Below, one piece after another: positions 16,286 through 26,590 of a stretch of DNA of 64,000 nt (position 1 is the first letter of the stretch; each line of letters begins with the position of its first letter). The stretch comes from Nitrospira sp. (lineage in GTDB: Bacteria > Nitrospirota > Nitrospiria > Nitrospirales > Nitrospiraceae): contig JAFEBI010000012.1 in NCBI GenBank assembly GCA_018242725.1, positions 1-64,000 of the forward strand, given 5' to 3'. The translations under genes were made by a program, and so were the position numbers. The notes under the pieces were generated by a model. The model searched no databases and had not been told where the DNA came from. It saw only the letters and a list, made by a program, of their open reading frames with translations.

Positions 16286-17443
16286 ATGAACCGAGAACTG
16301 ATTTCAGTAATTGACGAAATCGGGCGCCAAAAAGGAATCGACAAGGCGCGCGTGATCGGAGCCATCGAATCCGCTCTGCAGACTGCCGCCAAAAAGCGTT
16401 TTGGGCAGGCAGAGAACATTCAGGTTGAGATTGATCCAAAAACCGGAGAAATTTCTGTCGTCTCGAAGAAGACGATCGTCGAGACGGTCAGTAATCCTAA
16501 GGCTGAAATTTCACTGCGAGAAGCGCGCCAATATGACAGCGAGGCCGAAGTAGGAGACGAAATCGGATCTCTGATTGAAATGAATGAATTGGGGAGGATT
16601 GCCGCTCAGACCGCCAAGCAAGTCATTTTTCAGAAGGTTCGTGAGGCAGAATGGGAGGCGGTTCAGAAAGAATACTCCACGAAGCAGGGCGATTTGGTCA
16701 CCGGCATCATTCTCGGCATGGAGCGCCGCAATTACCTGGTGGATCTCGGGAAGACTGAGGCGATTCTCCCGATACAAGAGCAGATCCCACGTGAAACGTA
16801 CCGGCGTGGTGATCGTGTGAAGGCCATGCTGCTGGAAGTTCGTCGGACCCCGAAGGATGTGCAGGTGATCGTGTCGCGAAGTCATCCTCAATTTGTGGCA
16901 AAGCTCTTTGAGCTCGAAGTGCCTGAGATTATGGAGAAGATTATCGAAATCAAGTCGGTTGTTCGAGAGCCTGGAGATCGCACTAAGATTGCTGTGACAT
17001 CACGGGAAAAAGCGGTGGATCCGGTGGGTGCTTGTGTCGGTATTAAAGGCTCCCGTGTGCAGGCGGTCGTCCGTGAGTTGCGTGGTGAGAAGATCGATAT
17101 CATTACCTGGACGCAAGATCCGCGCGTATTTATCGCAGAGGCGTTAAATCCCGCTACGATCGAAAAGGTCGGTATCGACGAGGAGAAAAAATCGGCGCTG
17201 GTGGTTGCCGCCGATTCGCAATTGTCTTTGGCGATCGGCAAGAATGGCCAAAATGTCAGGCTTGCGGCGCGTTTAACGGGATGGAAGATCGACATCATCA
17301 GCGCGACGGAGTACGAAAAGGAAAAGGTGGAACGCGATAAGGAAATCAAAGCGGCGCTGGCGGAAGAGACGGAGGCGCAGCGACTGCAAGAAGAGGCCCG
17401 TCAGGCTGCGAGAGCGGAAGAGGCACTGAACGGATCAGAGTAG
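16286..17443 (+). CDS. nusA: Transcription termination/antitermination factor NusA
   Basis: A 385-residue protein in the order N-terminal RNA-polymerase-binding domain (1-125), S1 domain (about 135-200, [21 protein letters not shown]), KH1 (about 230-280, with [22 protein letters not shown]) and KH2 (about 300-345, with [20 protein letters not shown]). It lacks the C-terminal acidic repeats of E. coli NusA, as in most phyla outside Gammaproteobacteria. The tail is Ala/Glu-rich and helical. It controls pausing, termination and rRNA antitermination. Start ATG at 16286; infB follows after 16 bases. Confidence 0.96.
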   Translation: MNRELISVIDEIGRQKGIDKARVIGAIESALQTAAKKRFGQAENIQVEIDPKTGEISVVSKKTIVETVSNPKAEISLREARQYDSEAEVGDEIGSLIEMNELGRIAAQTAKQVIFQKVREAEWEAVQKEYSTKQGDLVTGIILGMERRNYLVDLGKTEAILPIQEQIPRETYRRGDRVKAMLLEVRRTPKDVQVIVSRSHPQFVAKLFELEVPEIMEKIIEIKSVVREPGDRTKIAVTSREKAVDPVGACVGIKGSRVQAVVRELRGEKIDIITWTQDPRVFIAEALNPATIEKVGIDEEKKSALVVAADSQLSLAIGKNGQNVRLAARLTGWKIDIISATEYEKEKVERDKEIKAALAEETEAQRLQEEARQAARAEEALNGSE

Positions 17444-17459
17444 GATACGGAATCGTCCG

Positions 17460-20030
17460 ATGGCAATGCGTGTATACGAATTGGCAAAGAAGCTAGGCAT
17501 GGAAAATCGCGTGCTCATCCCAGAGCTCAAGAAAATGGGTGTGTCAGTGACCTCCCATAGTAGCGCACTGGACGATGGGATCGTGGAGAAGGTGTTGGGA
17601 AAGCTCGCTCCGCAGTCGAAAGGCCAGGGAGCCGGAGGCGAGGGCGGTTCTTCATTCAAGTCGGTCCTCGGTACAGGTCAAGGCAAGAATCAGCCGACCG
17701 AAGAGTCCGCCAAACCAGACAAGCGTCGCATTCTGATCAAGCGCAAGAAGGAAGAGGAGCCGGCGGAGGCTGTCTCGTCATCCTCGATCGTTGAAATTGA
17801 ACATGCAGTTCCGTCTGAACAATCAGCTGAGTCGATCGCCGAACCATCAGTGCCTTTGGAGCAGCCTATTACTGAAGAGATCGTCACTCCCGGCTCAGGT
17901 GTAGGGGACGTTCGAGAAGAAGTTGTGGTGCTACCACAGCCTACGGTGATACCTCCGGTGGTGGTTGCGAAACCGGAACCAGCTCAGTCTAAATCGGTCG
18001 TCGCTCCACCACCTGTTGCGACCACGACCGTTGAATCCGTTTTGGGTAAGAAGAAAAGCATGGCATTTGAGGCCATTGAAGCCGAAGGGCAGAAGGATAA
18101 GCTCAAAAAAGCCAAAAAAGTAGGTAGACCTAAGGATGATCAGCAAGATGTGAAGTTCAGGGAAGATGCCGCGCGTTGGCAAGATCTCCGAGCCATTCCG
18201 GTCCAACGTCGTGACGAGCGATCCAAGCATCTGCATCATAGTGCTCCATCTGAAGTGACGAAGCCGCGTCGAAAGAGTGTCAAGATCACTCCGAGAACGA
18301 CGGTCAAGGAATTTGCGGAGTTGATCGGTCAGCGCCCTGCGGATATTGTCCGTAAACTCATGGAGATGGGGCAAATGCTGACCTTTCACCAGCCCATGAA
18401 TCTTGACGCGGCGTCAATGTTGGCTGAGGAGAGTGGTGTCAAGATCGATGTCGCAATTGAAAAAGTAGGGGACGACTTGTTGCAAGACGTACTGGAGACC
18501 GGCGGTGAGGAACGACCTGAGCCTCGCCCGCCCGTCGTGACGATCATGGGTCATGTCGATCACGGGAAAACATCGCTGCTCGACGCTATTCGTCAAACCA
18601 ATGTTGCGGAGGGAGAGGCTGGAGGCATCACGCAACATATTGGGGCCTATACGGTTTCCGTGCGAGGCAAACAGCTGACCTTCTTGGATACGCCAGGCCA
18701 TGAGGCTTTCACAGCCATGAGAGCCCGTGGGGCTAAGGTCACGGATGTCGTCATTCTGGTCGTTGCCGCAGACGATGGGGTTATGCCTCAAACCATTGAA
18801 GCCATCCATCATGCGAAAGCCGCCGGCGTTCCACTCATCGTCGCGATGAACAAAATTGATAAGCCCACCGCCAATCCTGATCGGGTCAAGAATGCGCTTT
18901 CAGAACATGGACTCATTTCTGAAGCGTGGGGTGGCGATACGATTATGGTGGAAGTGTCGGCTAAGCAAAAAACAGGTTTGGATACCCTCTTGGAGATGAT
19001 TCTTCTGCAGGCTGAAGTGCTTGAGCTCAAGGCAGATCCACACCGGCAAGCGAGAGGTACGGTCATCGAGGCTAAGATTGAACGAGGGAGGGGGCCGGTT
19101 GCGACGGTACTGGTACAGAGTGGGACGTTACGGGGTGGCGATGCGTATGTCGTGGGTACGTTTAGTGGCCGTGTGCGAGCGCTCATCAATGATCGTGGTG
19201 AGAAAGTCCAGCAGGCCGGGCCGTCTATTCCCGTCGAAGTCATTGGCTTGCCGGGTGTCCCGTCGGCAGGAGATGTCTTCCATGTCGTCTCGAATGAGCG
19301 GGTAGCCAGGGAGATTGCCGAAGAGCGAGCGCAAAAACGTCGGGCAGCCGAGTTGACCAGTCCGACGAAGGTTTCGCTTGATGACCTTTTTGCGAAAATC
19401 CAAGAAGGGTCGGTGAAGGAGTTGGCCATCGTCATCAAAGCCGACGTACAAGGATCGTCGGAAGCGTTGGCTGGAGCGGTTGAAAAATTATCGACCGACG
19501 CGGTCAAGCTCCGGGTCATTCATAACGCCGTCGGCGGAATCATGGAATCCGATGTCCTGCTTGCGGCTGCGTCGCGGGCGATCATCATCGGTTTCAATAT
19601 CAGGCCTGAGCCAAAGGCCACGGCATTGGCTGAACAGCAAGGCGTCGATGTCCGGCTCTATACGATTATCTATGACGCTATTGCCGACATCAAAGCTGCC
19701 ATGGAAGGCTTGCTTGAGCCGACGCTGAAGGAGCGAGTCCTGGGACGTGCAGAGGTACGCCAGGTCTTTATGATCCCAAAGGTTGGTGCAGTGGCAGGCG
19801 CCTATGTGGTGGATGGCCTCATCTCCCGCACGAGTGCCGGGGTCCGCGTGATTCGTGACAATGTAGTGGTGTATCAAGGTAAATTTGGCTCGTTGAGGCG
19901 ATTCAAAGATGATGTGCGTGAGGTTCAGCAGGGGTATGAGTGTGGATTGAGCATCGAGAATTTCAATGATGTGAAAGCGGGTGATATTGTCGAAGCGTAT
20001 ACGATCGACAAAATTGCGACCAAGCTATAA
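17460..20030 (+). CDS. infB: Translation initiation factor IF-2
   Basis: An 856-residue GTPase that places initiator tRNA on the 30S subunit. The N terminus ([15 protein letters not shown]) is the IF2_N domain, followed by a long low-complexity linker rich in Pro, Glu and Val (about 50-280) and a second IF2_N-like block (about 280-330). The G domain has GHVDHGKTS (about 364), DTPGHEAF and NKIDKP. Domains II to IV follow, ending with [15 protein letters not shown]. Start ATG at 17460 is 16 bases after nusA. All GTPase motifs are intact. Confidence 0.97.
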   Translation: MAMRVYELAKKLGMENRVLIPELKKMGVSVTSHSSALDDGIVEKVLGKLAPQSKGQGAGGEGGSSFKSVLGTGQGKNQPTEESAKPDKRRILIKRKKEEEPAEAVSSSSIVEIEHAVPSEQSAESIAEPSVPLEQPITEEIVTPGSGVGDVREEVVVLPQPTVIPPVVVAKPEPAQSKSVVAPPPVATTTVESVLGKKKSMAFEAIEAEGQKDKLKKAKKVGRPKDDQQDVKFREDAARWQDLRAIPVQRRDERSKHLHHSAPSEVTKPRRKSVKITPRTTVKEFAELIGQRPADIVRKLMEMGQMLTFHQPMNLDAASMLAEESGVKIDVAIEKVGDDLLQDVLETGGEERPEPRPPVVTIMGHVDHGKTSLLDAIRQTNVAEGEAGGITQHIGAYTVSVRGKQLTFLDTPGHEAFTAMRARGAKVTDVVILVVAADDGVMPQTIEAIHHAKAAGVPLIVAMNKIDKPTANPDRVKNALSEHGLISEAWGGDTIMVEVSAKQKTGLDTLLEMILLQAEVLELKADPHRQARGTVIEAKIERGRGPVATVLVQSGTLRGGDAYVVGTFSGRVRALINDRGEKVQQAGPSIPVEVIGLPGVPSAGDVFHVVSNERVAREIAEERAQKRRAAELTSPTKVSLDDLFAKIQEGSVKELAIVIKADVQGSSEALAGAVEKLSTDAVKLRVIHNAVGGIMESDVLLAAASRAIIIGFNIRPEPKATALAEQQGVDVRLYTIIYDAIADIKAAMEGLLEPTLKERVLGRAEVRQVFMIPKVGAVAGAYVVDGLISRTSAGVRVIRDNVVVYQGKFGSLRRFKDDVREVQQGYECGLSIENFNDVKAGDIVEAYTIDKIATKL

Positions 20031-20142
20031 ATGTCGATCCGAATCATGACGGAATGAAGTATCGCTGGGTCTGGAAGGAATATGTTGCGAGGCGCTCTCG
20101 CGGAGACTAGCTCAGGTGAAAGGCACTTTATAGGCAATCATT

Positions 20143-20424
20143 ATGGTGGTGGGGCTCTGTACGGTCGAGTTGTTCATCGCGGAGAGCCAATCCTTGAAGG
20201 ATAAGCGGCAGGTTCTGCATGGACTCAAAGACCGACTGCGAAGTAAGTTTAACCTCTCTGTGGCCGAAGTCGATGGCCAGGATCTCTGGCAGAAAGCTGT
20301 TCTTGCAATGGCCTGTGTGGCTAGTGAGGGGCGGTTTGTGAGCCAAGTCTTGGAGCAGGCGCTGAACCTGATCAAGAGCATGCCGGTTCTTGAGGTGGTC
20401 CGGACTCAACAGGAGTTGCTCTAG
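20143..20424 (+). CDS. DUF503 (YlxP-like) protein
   Basis: A 93-residue DUF503 member: MVVGLCTVELFI, then SLKDKRQVLHGLKDRLRSKF and LSVAEVDGQDLWQKAVLAMA. The family is small, ferredoxin-like in fold and nearly always lies between infB and rbfA, which is exactly the position here. YlxP has been linked to ribosome function but no activity is established. Start ATG at 20143, 112 bases after infB; rbfA follows 43 bases later. Confidence 0.88.
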   Translation: MVVGLCTVELFIAESQSLKDKRQVLHGLKDRLRSKFNLSVAEVDGQDLWQKAVLAMACVASEGRFVSQVLEQALNLIKSMPVLEVVRTQQELL

Positions 20425-20467
20425 CCTTCGGTCCCATATCGCTACCCCTGAGGACCATCATCTTACG

Positions 20468-20878
20468 ATGTCTAAAGCAACCTACAAACGGGCTGATCGA
20501 GTGGCCGATCAGATTCGCATGGAAGTAGCCGATATTCTCATGCGTAAAATCAAAGATCCTCGGGTGCATGGTGTCACAGTGACGGATGTCGAACTCACGG
20601 GTGATTTGCGTGTCGCCCATGTCTTTGTCACGACCATGGAGCAGGACTCGGCTGAGCGTGAAGTCTTTGCGGGGCTGTCAAAGGCGAGTGGGTTTGTGCG
20701 GGCTGAATTAGGGCGCCGTTTGTCGCTCCGTTACCTCCCGGATATTATTTTCAAGAAGGATGTGAGCGGCATACGCGGTGATCGGATTGAACAGCTATTG
20801 GCAGGATTGCACGGTGCCGCCGGAGAACGACAAGTCTTGGAAGACTCCACTAAAGAATCGAGTGTTTCAGAGGCTTGA
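20468..20878 (+). CDS. rbfA: Ribosome-binding factor A
   Basis: A 136-residue KH-like protein needed for 16S rRNA 5'-end processing and 30S maturation. Typical segments are RADRVADQIRMEVADILMRKIKDPR, VTVTDVELTGDLRVAHVFV, and LRYLPDIIFKKD. ATG at 20468 (MSKATYKRADR) is the right start; the frame extends back to 20390 over the end of DUF503 without similarity. A polar tail follows the domain. truB begins 4 bases after the stop. Confidence 0.95.
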   Translation: MSKATYKRADRVADQIRMEVADILMRKIKDPRVHGVTVTDVELTGDLRVAHVFVTTMEQDSAEREVFAGLSKASGFVRAELGRRLSLRYLPDIIFKKDVSGIRGDRIEQLLAGLHGAAGERQVLEDSTKESSVSEA

Positions 20879-20882
20879 CGCT

Positions 20883-21833
20883 ATGACCAGTACTGCTACG
20901 AGGCTTGCACAGAGGGGGGTACAAGACGGTGTTCTTATTGTTCACAAAGAAGCCGGTTGGACGTCGCATGATGTCGTCGCAAAAGTTCGAGCTCTGTTGA
21001 GAGAAAGCAAAGTTGGGCACGCAGGAACATTGGATCCAAGTGCCACAGGGGTTTTGCCGATTCTCGTGGGGCGAGCCACAAGAATTGCCGAATATCTGGT
21101 TGATTGGGATAAGGAGTACCAAGCTCGGTTGCGGCTCGGAGAAACGACGGACACTCAGGATGCGACCGGTCGGCTGTTGGCAAGCAATGATCCAAGTAAA
21201 GTCACAGAAGGCGATCTTCAATCGGTGCTCACTGGATTCCGGGGCAACCAACGGCAACTGCCGCCGATGTACTCGGCGGTGAAGGTCGGAGGACAACGAC
21301 TGTACAAGGCCGCCAGAGCCGGCAAGACGATCGACCGGGCTGAACGCTCTATCGTGATTCATACGCTGGAACTCATGTCCTTTGATGGTCGAGATGCAAT
21401 GTTGCGAGTTGTGTGCTCGAAAGGCACCTATGTGCGTACGCTTTGCGCCGATATTGGTCAGGCTTTGGGTGTCGGGGGACACCTATTTGCGCTGGAGCGG
21501 CGCCGTGTGGGGCCACTTTCGATCGAGCGTGCATTGACGGTCGAGCAAGTTGCTTCTCACCTCGCGGCGAGTACTCTCGCATCGCAATTTCTTTCGCTCG
21601 ACGAACTACTCTTTGAGCTTCCTGCTGTGGTGGTCAACGAGGAACAGGCAGCGCGAGTGTTGCACGGGACACCCGTGTCCCCGGTGGAGAATGGGCAGTT
21701 TCTCTCTTCCTTGAGGGATGGCAATGTACGACTGAAGGATGAAGCCGGGCGACTATTAGCAATTGGAACTCATGACCAGACCGGTCTGGGCACGATTAAA
21801 GTGCGTAAAGTATTGAGTCTCTCGAGTCATTAA
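20883..21833 (+). CDS. truB: tRNA pseudouridine(55) synthase
   Basis: A 316-residue enzyme that makes pseudouridine 55 in the T-loop of tRNAs. Landmarks: [36 protein letters not shown] with the catalytic Asp in [26 protein letters not shown] and the [15 protein letters not shown] segment; a C-terminal PUA-like extension follows. I use ATG at 20883, 4 bases after rbfA, because the longer frame from 20778 lies inside rbfA. The order rbfA-truB-rpsO-pnp is conserved in bacteria. Confidence 0.95.
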   Translation: MTSTATRLAQRGVQDGVLIVHKEAGWTSHDVVAKVRALLRESKVGHAGTLDPSATGVLPILVGRATRIAEYLVDWDKEYQARLRLGETTDTQDATGRLLASNDPSKVTEGDLQSVLTGFRGNQRQLPPMYSAVKVGGQRLYKAARAGKTIDRAERSIVIHTLELMSFDGRDAMLRVVCSKGTYVRTLCADIGQALGVGGHLFALERRRVGPLSIERALTVEQVASHLAASTLASQFLSLDELLFELPAVVVNEEQAARVLHGTPVSPVENGQFLSSLRDGNVRLKDEAGRLLAIGTHDQTGLGTIKVRKVLSLSSH

Positions 21834-21849
21834 TGGAGAAGGAGTGGTT

Positions 21850-22119
21850 ATGGCGTTATTGAAGGAAGCAAAAGCAGCACTGATTCAGCAATATCAGCAG
21901 CACGACAAAGATTCCGGCTCTCCGGAAGTCCAAATAGCCGTCTTGACGAATCGCATCACCTATCTGACCGAGCATTTTAAGACTCACAAGAAAGATCATC
22001 ACTCGCGCCGTGGATTGTTACAACTGGTCGGACGACGGCGTCGATTGTTGGACTATCTTCGCGGAGTCGATGAGGCTCGTTACCGTGCCATTATCGATCG
22101 CCTCGGTATACGCAAGTAA
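21850..22119 (+). CDS. rpsO: 30S ribosomal protein S15
   Basis: An 89-residue protein, the standard S15 length. It binds 16S rRNA in the platform. Family segments [35 protein letters not shown] and [11 protein letters not shown] are intact. ATG at 21850 follows GGAGAAGGAG; a GTG at 21844 is in frame but inside the spacing. It is followed by a 220-base structured intergenic region and pnp. Confidence 0.97.
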   Translation: MALLKEAKAALIQQYQQHDKDSGSPEVQIAVLTNRITYLTEHFKTHKKDHHSRRGLLQLVGRRRRLLDYLRGVDEARYRAIIDRLGIRK

Positions 22120-22172
22120 CCGGTCGTTCCAAGAATGGCGTGGACCGGCGCCATCGCATTACTCGCATGTCC

Positions 22173-22315
22173 CACAGATGAACACCGATATGCGCTTTGT
22201 TTCTCCACTGCCCGGGAAATTACCCCGGCAGTGGATGGCAGGCGCATCGCCCATTCGCGTGATCGGCTGAGCGGCGAGGATCGTCGACCAGAGCGCATCT
22301 CAGTGGGCATCTGTG
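22173..22315 (+). promoter_or_regulatory. Nested inverted repeats in the rpsO-pnp intergenic region
   Basis: Three properly nested stems can be drawn: CACAGATG (22173-22180) with CATCTGTG (22308-22315); ATGCGCT (22190-22196) with AGCGCAT (22292-22298); and CCACTGCC (22205-22212) with GGCAGTGG (22227-22234) closing a C/G-rich hairpin. The whole lies in the pnp leader, ending 25 bases before the pnp start. In E. coli an RNase III-cut stem in this region allows PNPase to control its own mRNA; the same logic could apply here. Confidence 0.55.
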
Positions 22316-22339
22316 GACCTAACCAGAGGGAGACCATAG

Positions 22340-24457
22340 ATGATACATGTCGTAGAATTAGAAATCGCCGGTCGCACGCTTCGGCTTGAAACCGGTCGCG
22401 TCGCGAAACAAGCCGATGGATCAATTTGGGCTTCGTACGGTGATACCGTAGTGCTCGCTACGGCTGTCTCGGCCCAAACGGCCAAACCCGGGATCGACTT
22501 TCTTCCATTGACGGTCGACTACCAGGAAAAAGCCTATGCGGCAGGCAAGATTCCGGGAGGCTACTTTAAACGAGAAGGACGACCGGCTGAGAAGGAGGTC
22601 TTGACAAGCCGATTGATCGATCGTCCTCTCCGTCCGCTCTTCCCCGAAGGGTTCTATTTCGAAACCCAGGTCATCGCCTCGGTCCTCTCCGCCGACAAGA
22701 CGGGTTCGTCCGATGTAATCGGAATCACCGCTGCCTCGGCTGCGCTGGCCGTGTCCAATATTCCATTCGATGGACCCGTCGCAGGAGTAAAAATCGGCTG
22801 TATTAAGGGACAGCTCGTCGTGAATCCGGATCTCGAAGCGATGGAGCAAAGCGACCTCCATCTTGTGGTGGCCGGGACGGCAGATGCGGTCATGATGGTC
22901 GAGGCGGGTGCCAATGAGCTTTCTGAACAGACCATGCTGCAGGCACTGGAATTAGCTCACAACGAGATCAAGAAGATTGTTCAGAAGATTGATGAATTGG
23001 CTAGGAAAGTGGGGCGCGTCAAGCGAAACGTCGTGCAGGAGTCGATTGATCCCGCGCTGCAGGCGGAGATTAAATCACTGGTGGCCCAGCCGATTCGCGA
23101 CGCCATTATGATTTCCAACAAGAGCGCGCGGCAGGAGCGATTGGATCAAATCCTTGCGGAGACCATTCAGAAGCTTCAAAAACCAGAAGATTCTTCACGT
23201 GAGCGGCATGTCAAAATAGTCTTTCATCAGCTGGAGTACACGGAAGTCCGGAAAATGATTTTGGAGAAACAGTCACGAGCAGACGGACGTGGGCCATCCG
23301 ACATCCGTCCGATCACCTGTGAAGTCGGCGCCTTGCCGCGCGCGCATGGGTCAGCAATTTTTACTCGCGGAGAAACCCAGAGCCTAGCCGTCGTGACATT
23401 GGGGACGACGGACGATGAGCAGCGGATTGATGCGCTAGAAGGGGAGTATACCCGTACCTTCATGCTGCATTACAATTTCCCTCCCTTCAGTGTCGGTGAA
23501 GCGAGACCGCTTCGCTCGCCGGGTAGACGTGAGGTCGGCCACGGCGCGTTGGCGGAGAGGGCGTTGAAGCCTGTCATCCCCGGTAAAGATGTTTTCCCAT
23601 ACACTCTGCGGATTGTTTCAGAGATTCTCGAATCCAATGGGTCTTCCTCAATGGCCACGGTTTGTGGGGGAACGTTGGCCATGATGGACGCTGGTGTTCC
23701 GATCAAGGAACCGGTTGCCGGTATTGCGATGGGGCTCATCAAAGAAGGAAACGATGTCATCATCTTGTCCGACATTCTCGGACTTGAAGATCACTTGGGT
23801 GATATGGACTTCAAAGTGTGCGGGACGAAGAACGGGGTCACCGCACTTCAAATGGACATCAAGATCGGCGGGATTACCACCACCTTGATGCAACAAGCAT
23901 TGGAACAAGCTCGATCGGGGCGTCTCCATATTCTGAGTCGCATGTCGAATGCGCTGCCGAGCTCACGGACGGATCTCTCACCCTTCGCGCCACGCATCCA
24001 TACGTTGAAGGTCAAACAGGACAAAATCAGGGATATTATCGGGCAGGGAGGGAAGACGATCCGTGGGATTCAGGCCGATTGTGGCGTCAAGATCAGCGTT
24101 GAAGACAGCGGCATTGTCACGATCGCGTCATCGGACGGTGCGTCCTTGCAAAAAGCCAAGGATATCATCAACCGCTTGACCGAGGAGGTCGAAGTCGGAA
24201 AGGTATATTCCGGCACGGTGAGAAAAATCATGGACTTTGGCGCCTTCGTCGAGGTCCTGCCGGGTACGGACGGGCTCGTACACATCTCGCAGCTCGCCCA
24301 CCATCGTGTGAAAGCGGTTTCGGATGAAGTGGCCGAAGGGGACCAAATTTTGGTCAAAGTGCTTGAAATCGATAAGCAAGGGAAAATCCGCCTCAGTCGA
24401 AAAGAAACTATTCCAGCACCGACTACCGGTGGTGCGCCTGATCCAGCGGGTGGGTAA
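22340..24457 (+). CDS. pnp: Polyribonucleotide nucleotidyltransferase (PNPase)
   Basis: A 705-residue phosphorolytic 3'-5' exoribonuclease and degradosome component. Two RNase PH domains are visible: the first with RLIDRPLRPLFPEGF, the second with SRADGRGPSDIRPITCEVG and DAGVPIKEPVAGIAMGLI. A KH domain (about 560-615, IRDIIGQGGKTIRGIQ) and an S1 domain (about 630-695, GTVRKIMDFGAFVEVLPG) end the protein. Start ATG at 22340 after GAGGGAG. Its leader carries nested inverted repeats that could serve autoregulation. Confidence 0.97.
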   Translation: MIHVVELEIAGRTLRLETGRVAKQADGSIWASYGDTVVLATAVSAQTAKPGIDFLPLTVDYQEKAYAAGKIPGGYFKREGRPAEKEVLTSRLIDRPLRPLFPEGFYFETQVIASVLSADKTGSSDVIGITAASAALAVSNIPFDGPVAGVKIGCIKGQLVVNPDLEAMEQSDLHLVVAGTADAVMMVEAGANELSEQTMLQALELAHNEIKKIVQKIDELARKVGRVKRNVVQESIDPALQAEIKSLVAQPIRDAIMISNKSARQERLDQILAETIQKLQKPEDSSRERHVKIVFHQLEYTEVRKMILEKQSRADGRGPSDIRPITCEVGALPRAHGSAIFTRGETQSLAVVTLGTTDDEQRIDALEGEYTRTFMLHYNFPPFSVGEARPLRSPGRREVGHGALAERALKPVIPGKDVFPYTLRIVSEILESNGSSSMATVCGGTLAMMDAGVPIKEPVAGIAMGLIKEGNDVIILSDILGLEDHLGDMDFKVCGTKNGVTALQMDIKIGGITTTLMQQALEQARSGRLHILSRMSNALPSSRTDLSPFAPRIHTLKVKQDKIRDIIGQGGKTIRGIQADCGVKISVEDSGIVTIASSDGASLQKAKDIINRLTEEVEVGKVYSGTVRKIMDFGAFVEVLPGTDGLVHISQLAHHRVKAVSDEVAEGDQILVKVLEIDKQGKIRLSRKETIPAPTTGGAPDPAGG

Positions 24458-24460
24458 CAC

Positions 24461-25744
24461 TTGTACCGCAAGGTCATCCTCAACAACGGGATTCGCTTGG
24501 TCACAGAGCGAATCCCGACCGTCAAGTCCGTCACCATAGGTCTTTGGGTGAATGTCGGCTCTCGGGACGAACGTCCCGAAGAAGCTGGCTATGCTCACTT
24601 CATCGAGCATATGCTGTTCAAGGGAACAGCGTCGCGGTCGGCGACGGATATCTCCCGTGAAATTGACGCGCTCGGCGGAGAAATGAATGCGTTTACCACG
24701 CGAGAGACGACCACTTTCTATGTCAAAGTTCTTGATCAGCATCTACCTCAAGCCTTGGATCTTCTCTCGGATCTGTTCTTGCGCTCTCGCCTGAATCAGA
24801 AGGAAATTGAAAAAGAGAAGCAGGTCGTCCTCGAAGAAATTCGCATGGTGCAAGATGACCCTGAGGATCTCATTCAGGAATTACACACGAAGCTGGTGAT
24901 GGGTACGCACCCATTGAGTCGTCCTATTCTTGGGAAAGCATCCACGATCGTTCACATTCGCCGTCAGGATCTCCTCGAGTACATGAATCAGCATTATCGC
25001 CCTGAAGGCATCGTCATTGCGGTTGCCGGGAATTTCGATCAACGCACGCTTGAAAAGACGATGGCCCGATTGTTTGGGCGCTATCAAGCCTCAACGGGTT
25101 CCAGTTCAGGGACACGGTGGCCGGCCGAACTGCACGGTGGTGTGACGATGAAGCAGAAGCCTTTGGAACAGGTTCATCTCTGTGTGGGGCTCCAAGGGAT
25201 CGCGGCCGGGCATGAGGATCGATATGTGATCTATGCGCTCAACAGTGTCTTCGGAGGGAGCGTTAGCTCAAGGCTCTTCCAAGAGGTCAGAGAGAAACGT
25301 GGCTTATCCTACTCAATTTATTCGTTCTTATCGGGCTATTCTGATACCGGTACCGTCACCGTGTATGCCGGAACCAGAGCCGGAGAGGTTGCGCGCGTTC
25401 TGAGTCTAGTCAGTCGAGAAATTGAGAAAATGGCCAGGCGGGGAATGACCAGTGAGGAACTCAAGCGGACCAAGGAGCAAATGAAAGGCGGGTTGATGTT
25501 GAGTTTAGAGAGTTCACATAGCCGTATGAACAAACTTGCCAAGGATGAACTCATTGCCGGCAAGCATACCTCTTTGGAGGACATGATTTCAGAAATTGAT
25601 GCCGTGACGGAAGAGCAGGTCAGTCGAGTGGCACGCACCATCTTTACTACCGACAATATGGCGTTGACGGGATTGGGACCGCTTTCATCTCGGCAGATGG
25701 AGATACTGAGACGACAGTTGCCTGTATCGACGGCCGAATCGTGA
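24461..25744 (+). CDS. M16 family zinc peptidase
   Basis: A 427-residue pitrilysin-type peptidase of the processing-peptidase subgroup (YmxG/PqqL-like). The inverted zinc motif HFIEH is at residues 46-50 (AGYAHFIEHMLFKG) and the distal Glu ligand lies in the EIEKEKQVVLEEI helix about 75 residues later. The C-terminal half has VFGGSVSSRLFQEVREKRGLSYSIYS, the substrate-binding domain with the conserved R-Y/S pair. No signal peptide. The frame begins at TTG 24461, 3 bases after pnp. A pnp-M16 neighbourhood is common in bacteria and suggests coexpression; the substrate is unknown. Confidence 0.9.
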   Translation: MYRKVILNNGIRLVTERIPTVKSVTIGLWVNVGSRDERPEEAGYAHFIEHMLFKGTASRSATDISREIDALGGEMNAFTTRETTTFYVKVLDQHLPQALDLLSDLFLRSRLNQKEIEKEKQVVLEEIRMVQDDPEDLIQELHTKLVMGTHPLSRPILGKASTIVHIRRQDLLEYMNQHYRPEGIVIAVAGNFDQRTLEKTMARLFGRYQASTGSSSGTRWPAELHGGVTMKQKPLEQVHLCVGLQGIAAGHEDRYVIYALNSVFGGSVSSRLFQEVREKRGLSYSIYSFLSGYSDTGTVTVYAGTRAGEVARVLSLVSREIEKMARRGMTSEELKRTKEQMKGGLMLSLESSHSRMNKLAKDELIAGKHTSLEDMISEIDAVTEEQVSRVARTIFTTDNMALTGLGPLSSRQMEILRRQLPVSTAES

Positions 25745-26035
25745 GAGAGTGCTGGAGCATAGAAGCCTGTAAGCCATTGTTTTCTTATTGCTCCTTGTAG
25801 TATTTTCGAAACTGAGGTTCTGTGTGACGAAACATTCCCTTGACAGGACAGCTCAGTTTCAGTACCGTTCGACTGTAATTATCCTGATTTGAGGTTCATG
25901 ACGTGAGCAGTGATCAAACACATGACGCGAGTGAGCCAGTTGAAAATAATTTACTCTACCGAATAATCATCTGCTGAACGTGATCAATAATTTAGGAAGA
26001 CACTAGTTATCAATTTGATGAAGGAGGGACGAGGT

Positions 26036-26551
26036 ATGAAAAGGGCTGTCATTCTAGCTGCCGCCGTAGTATGTACCGGTTTCGGCTTGCTAGCGGCCGA
26101 GTTTTCATTCGCCGCTGGAGGCATTGAGCACCTTGGTCTTGCGGATGCCGTCGTTGGTGGGAAGCCACTGAAGGCCGAGGCCGCAGTTAAGACTCTGCAA
26201 GGGCGTGTCTGGTCTCAGTGGGCAGATAATCCAGATGCAGAACTGCTGTTTGGGATTCAGTACTGGAATTCAGGAGAACCAGGCTCTGGAGAAGGGGGTG
26301 GCCGATCGTCGACCATGCTCGATGTGAAACCGCCGGACCCCCTCTTTAGCTGTTGCGCCTGGGGCTTTGTCGGAGGGGCAGAGAAGAACTCAGCCTATTC
26401 CGGTTGGTACCATGCAGCCACGACGGTTCGGCTCGCCGTGAAAGATAAGGCGCTGATGGATAAAATCATCAAGGCCTCACAAGAGTTGGTCGCTATGGAG
26501 GTCACTCTCGACGGTCGAACCATCACCGGCTTCAAGATACTGAAAGACTAG
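26036..26551 (+). CDS. Exported protein of unknown function, paired with the next gene
   Basis: A 171-residue protein with a signal peptide (hydrophobic residues 4-22, likely cleaved after FSFA). The mature part contains VKTLQGRVWSQWADNP, a Gly-rich stretch (GEPGSGEGGGRSS), a vicinal Cys pair in LFSCCAWGF and a basic C-terminal segment. I do not recognise a family. ATG at 26036 follows AAGGAGG by 8 bases. The next gene encodes another exported protein that shares the LQGRV motif, so the two may be diverged relatives or partners acting in the periplasm. Confidence 0.65.
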   Translation: MKRAVILAAAVVCTGFGLLAAEFSFAAGGIEHLGLADAVVGGKPLKAEAAVKTLQGRVWSQWADNPDAELLFGIQYWNSGEPGSGEGGGRSSTMLDVKPPDPLFSCCAWGFVGGAEKNSAYSGWYHAATTVRLAVKDKALMDKIIKASQELVAMEVTLDGRTITGFKILKD

Positions 26552-26590
26552 CCACCCTTAGTACAGCACGTTGTTGTGAAGGAGGACGCG

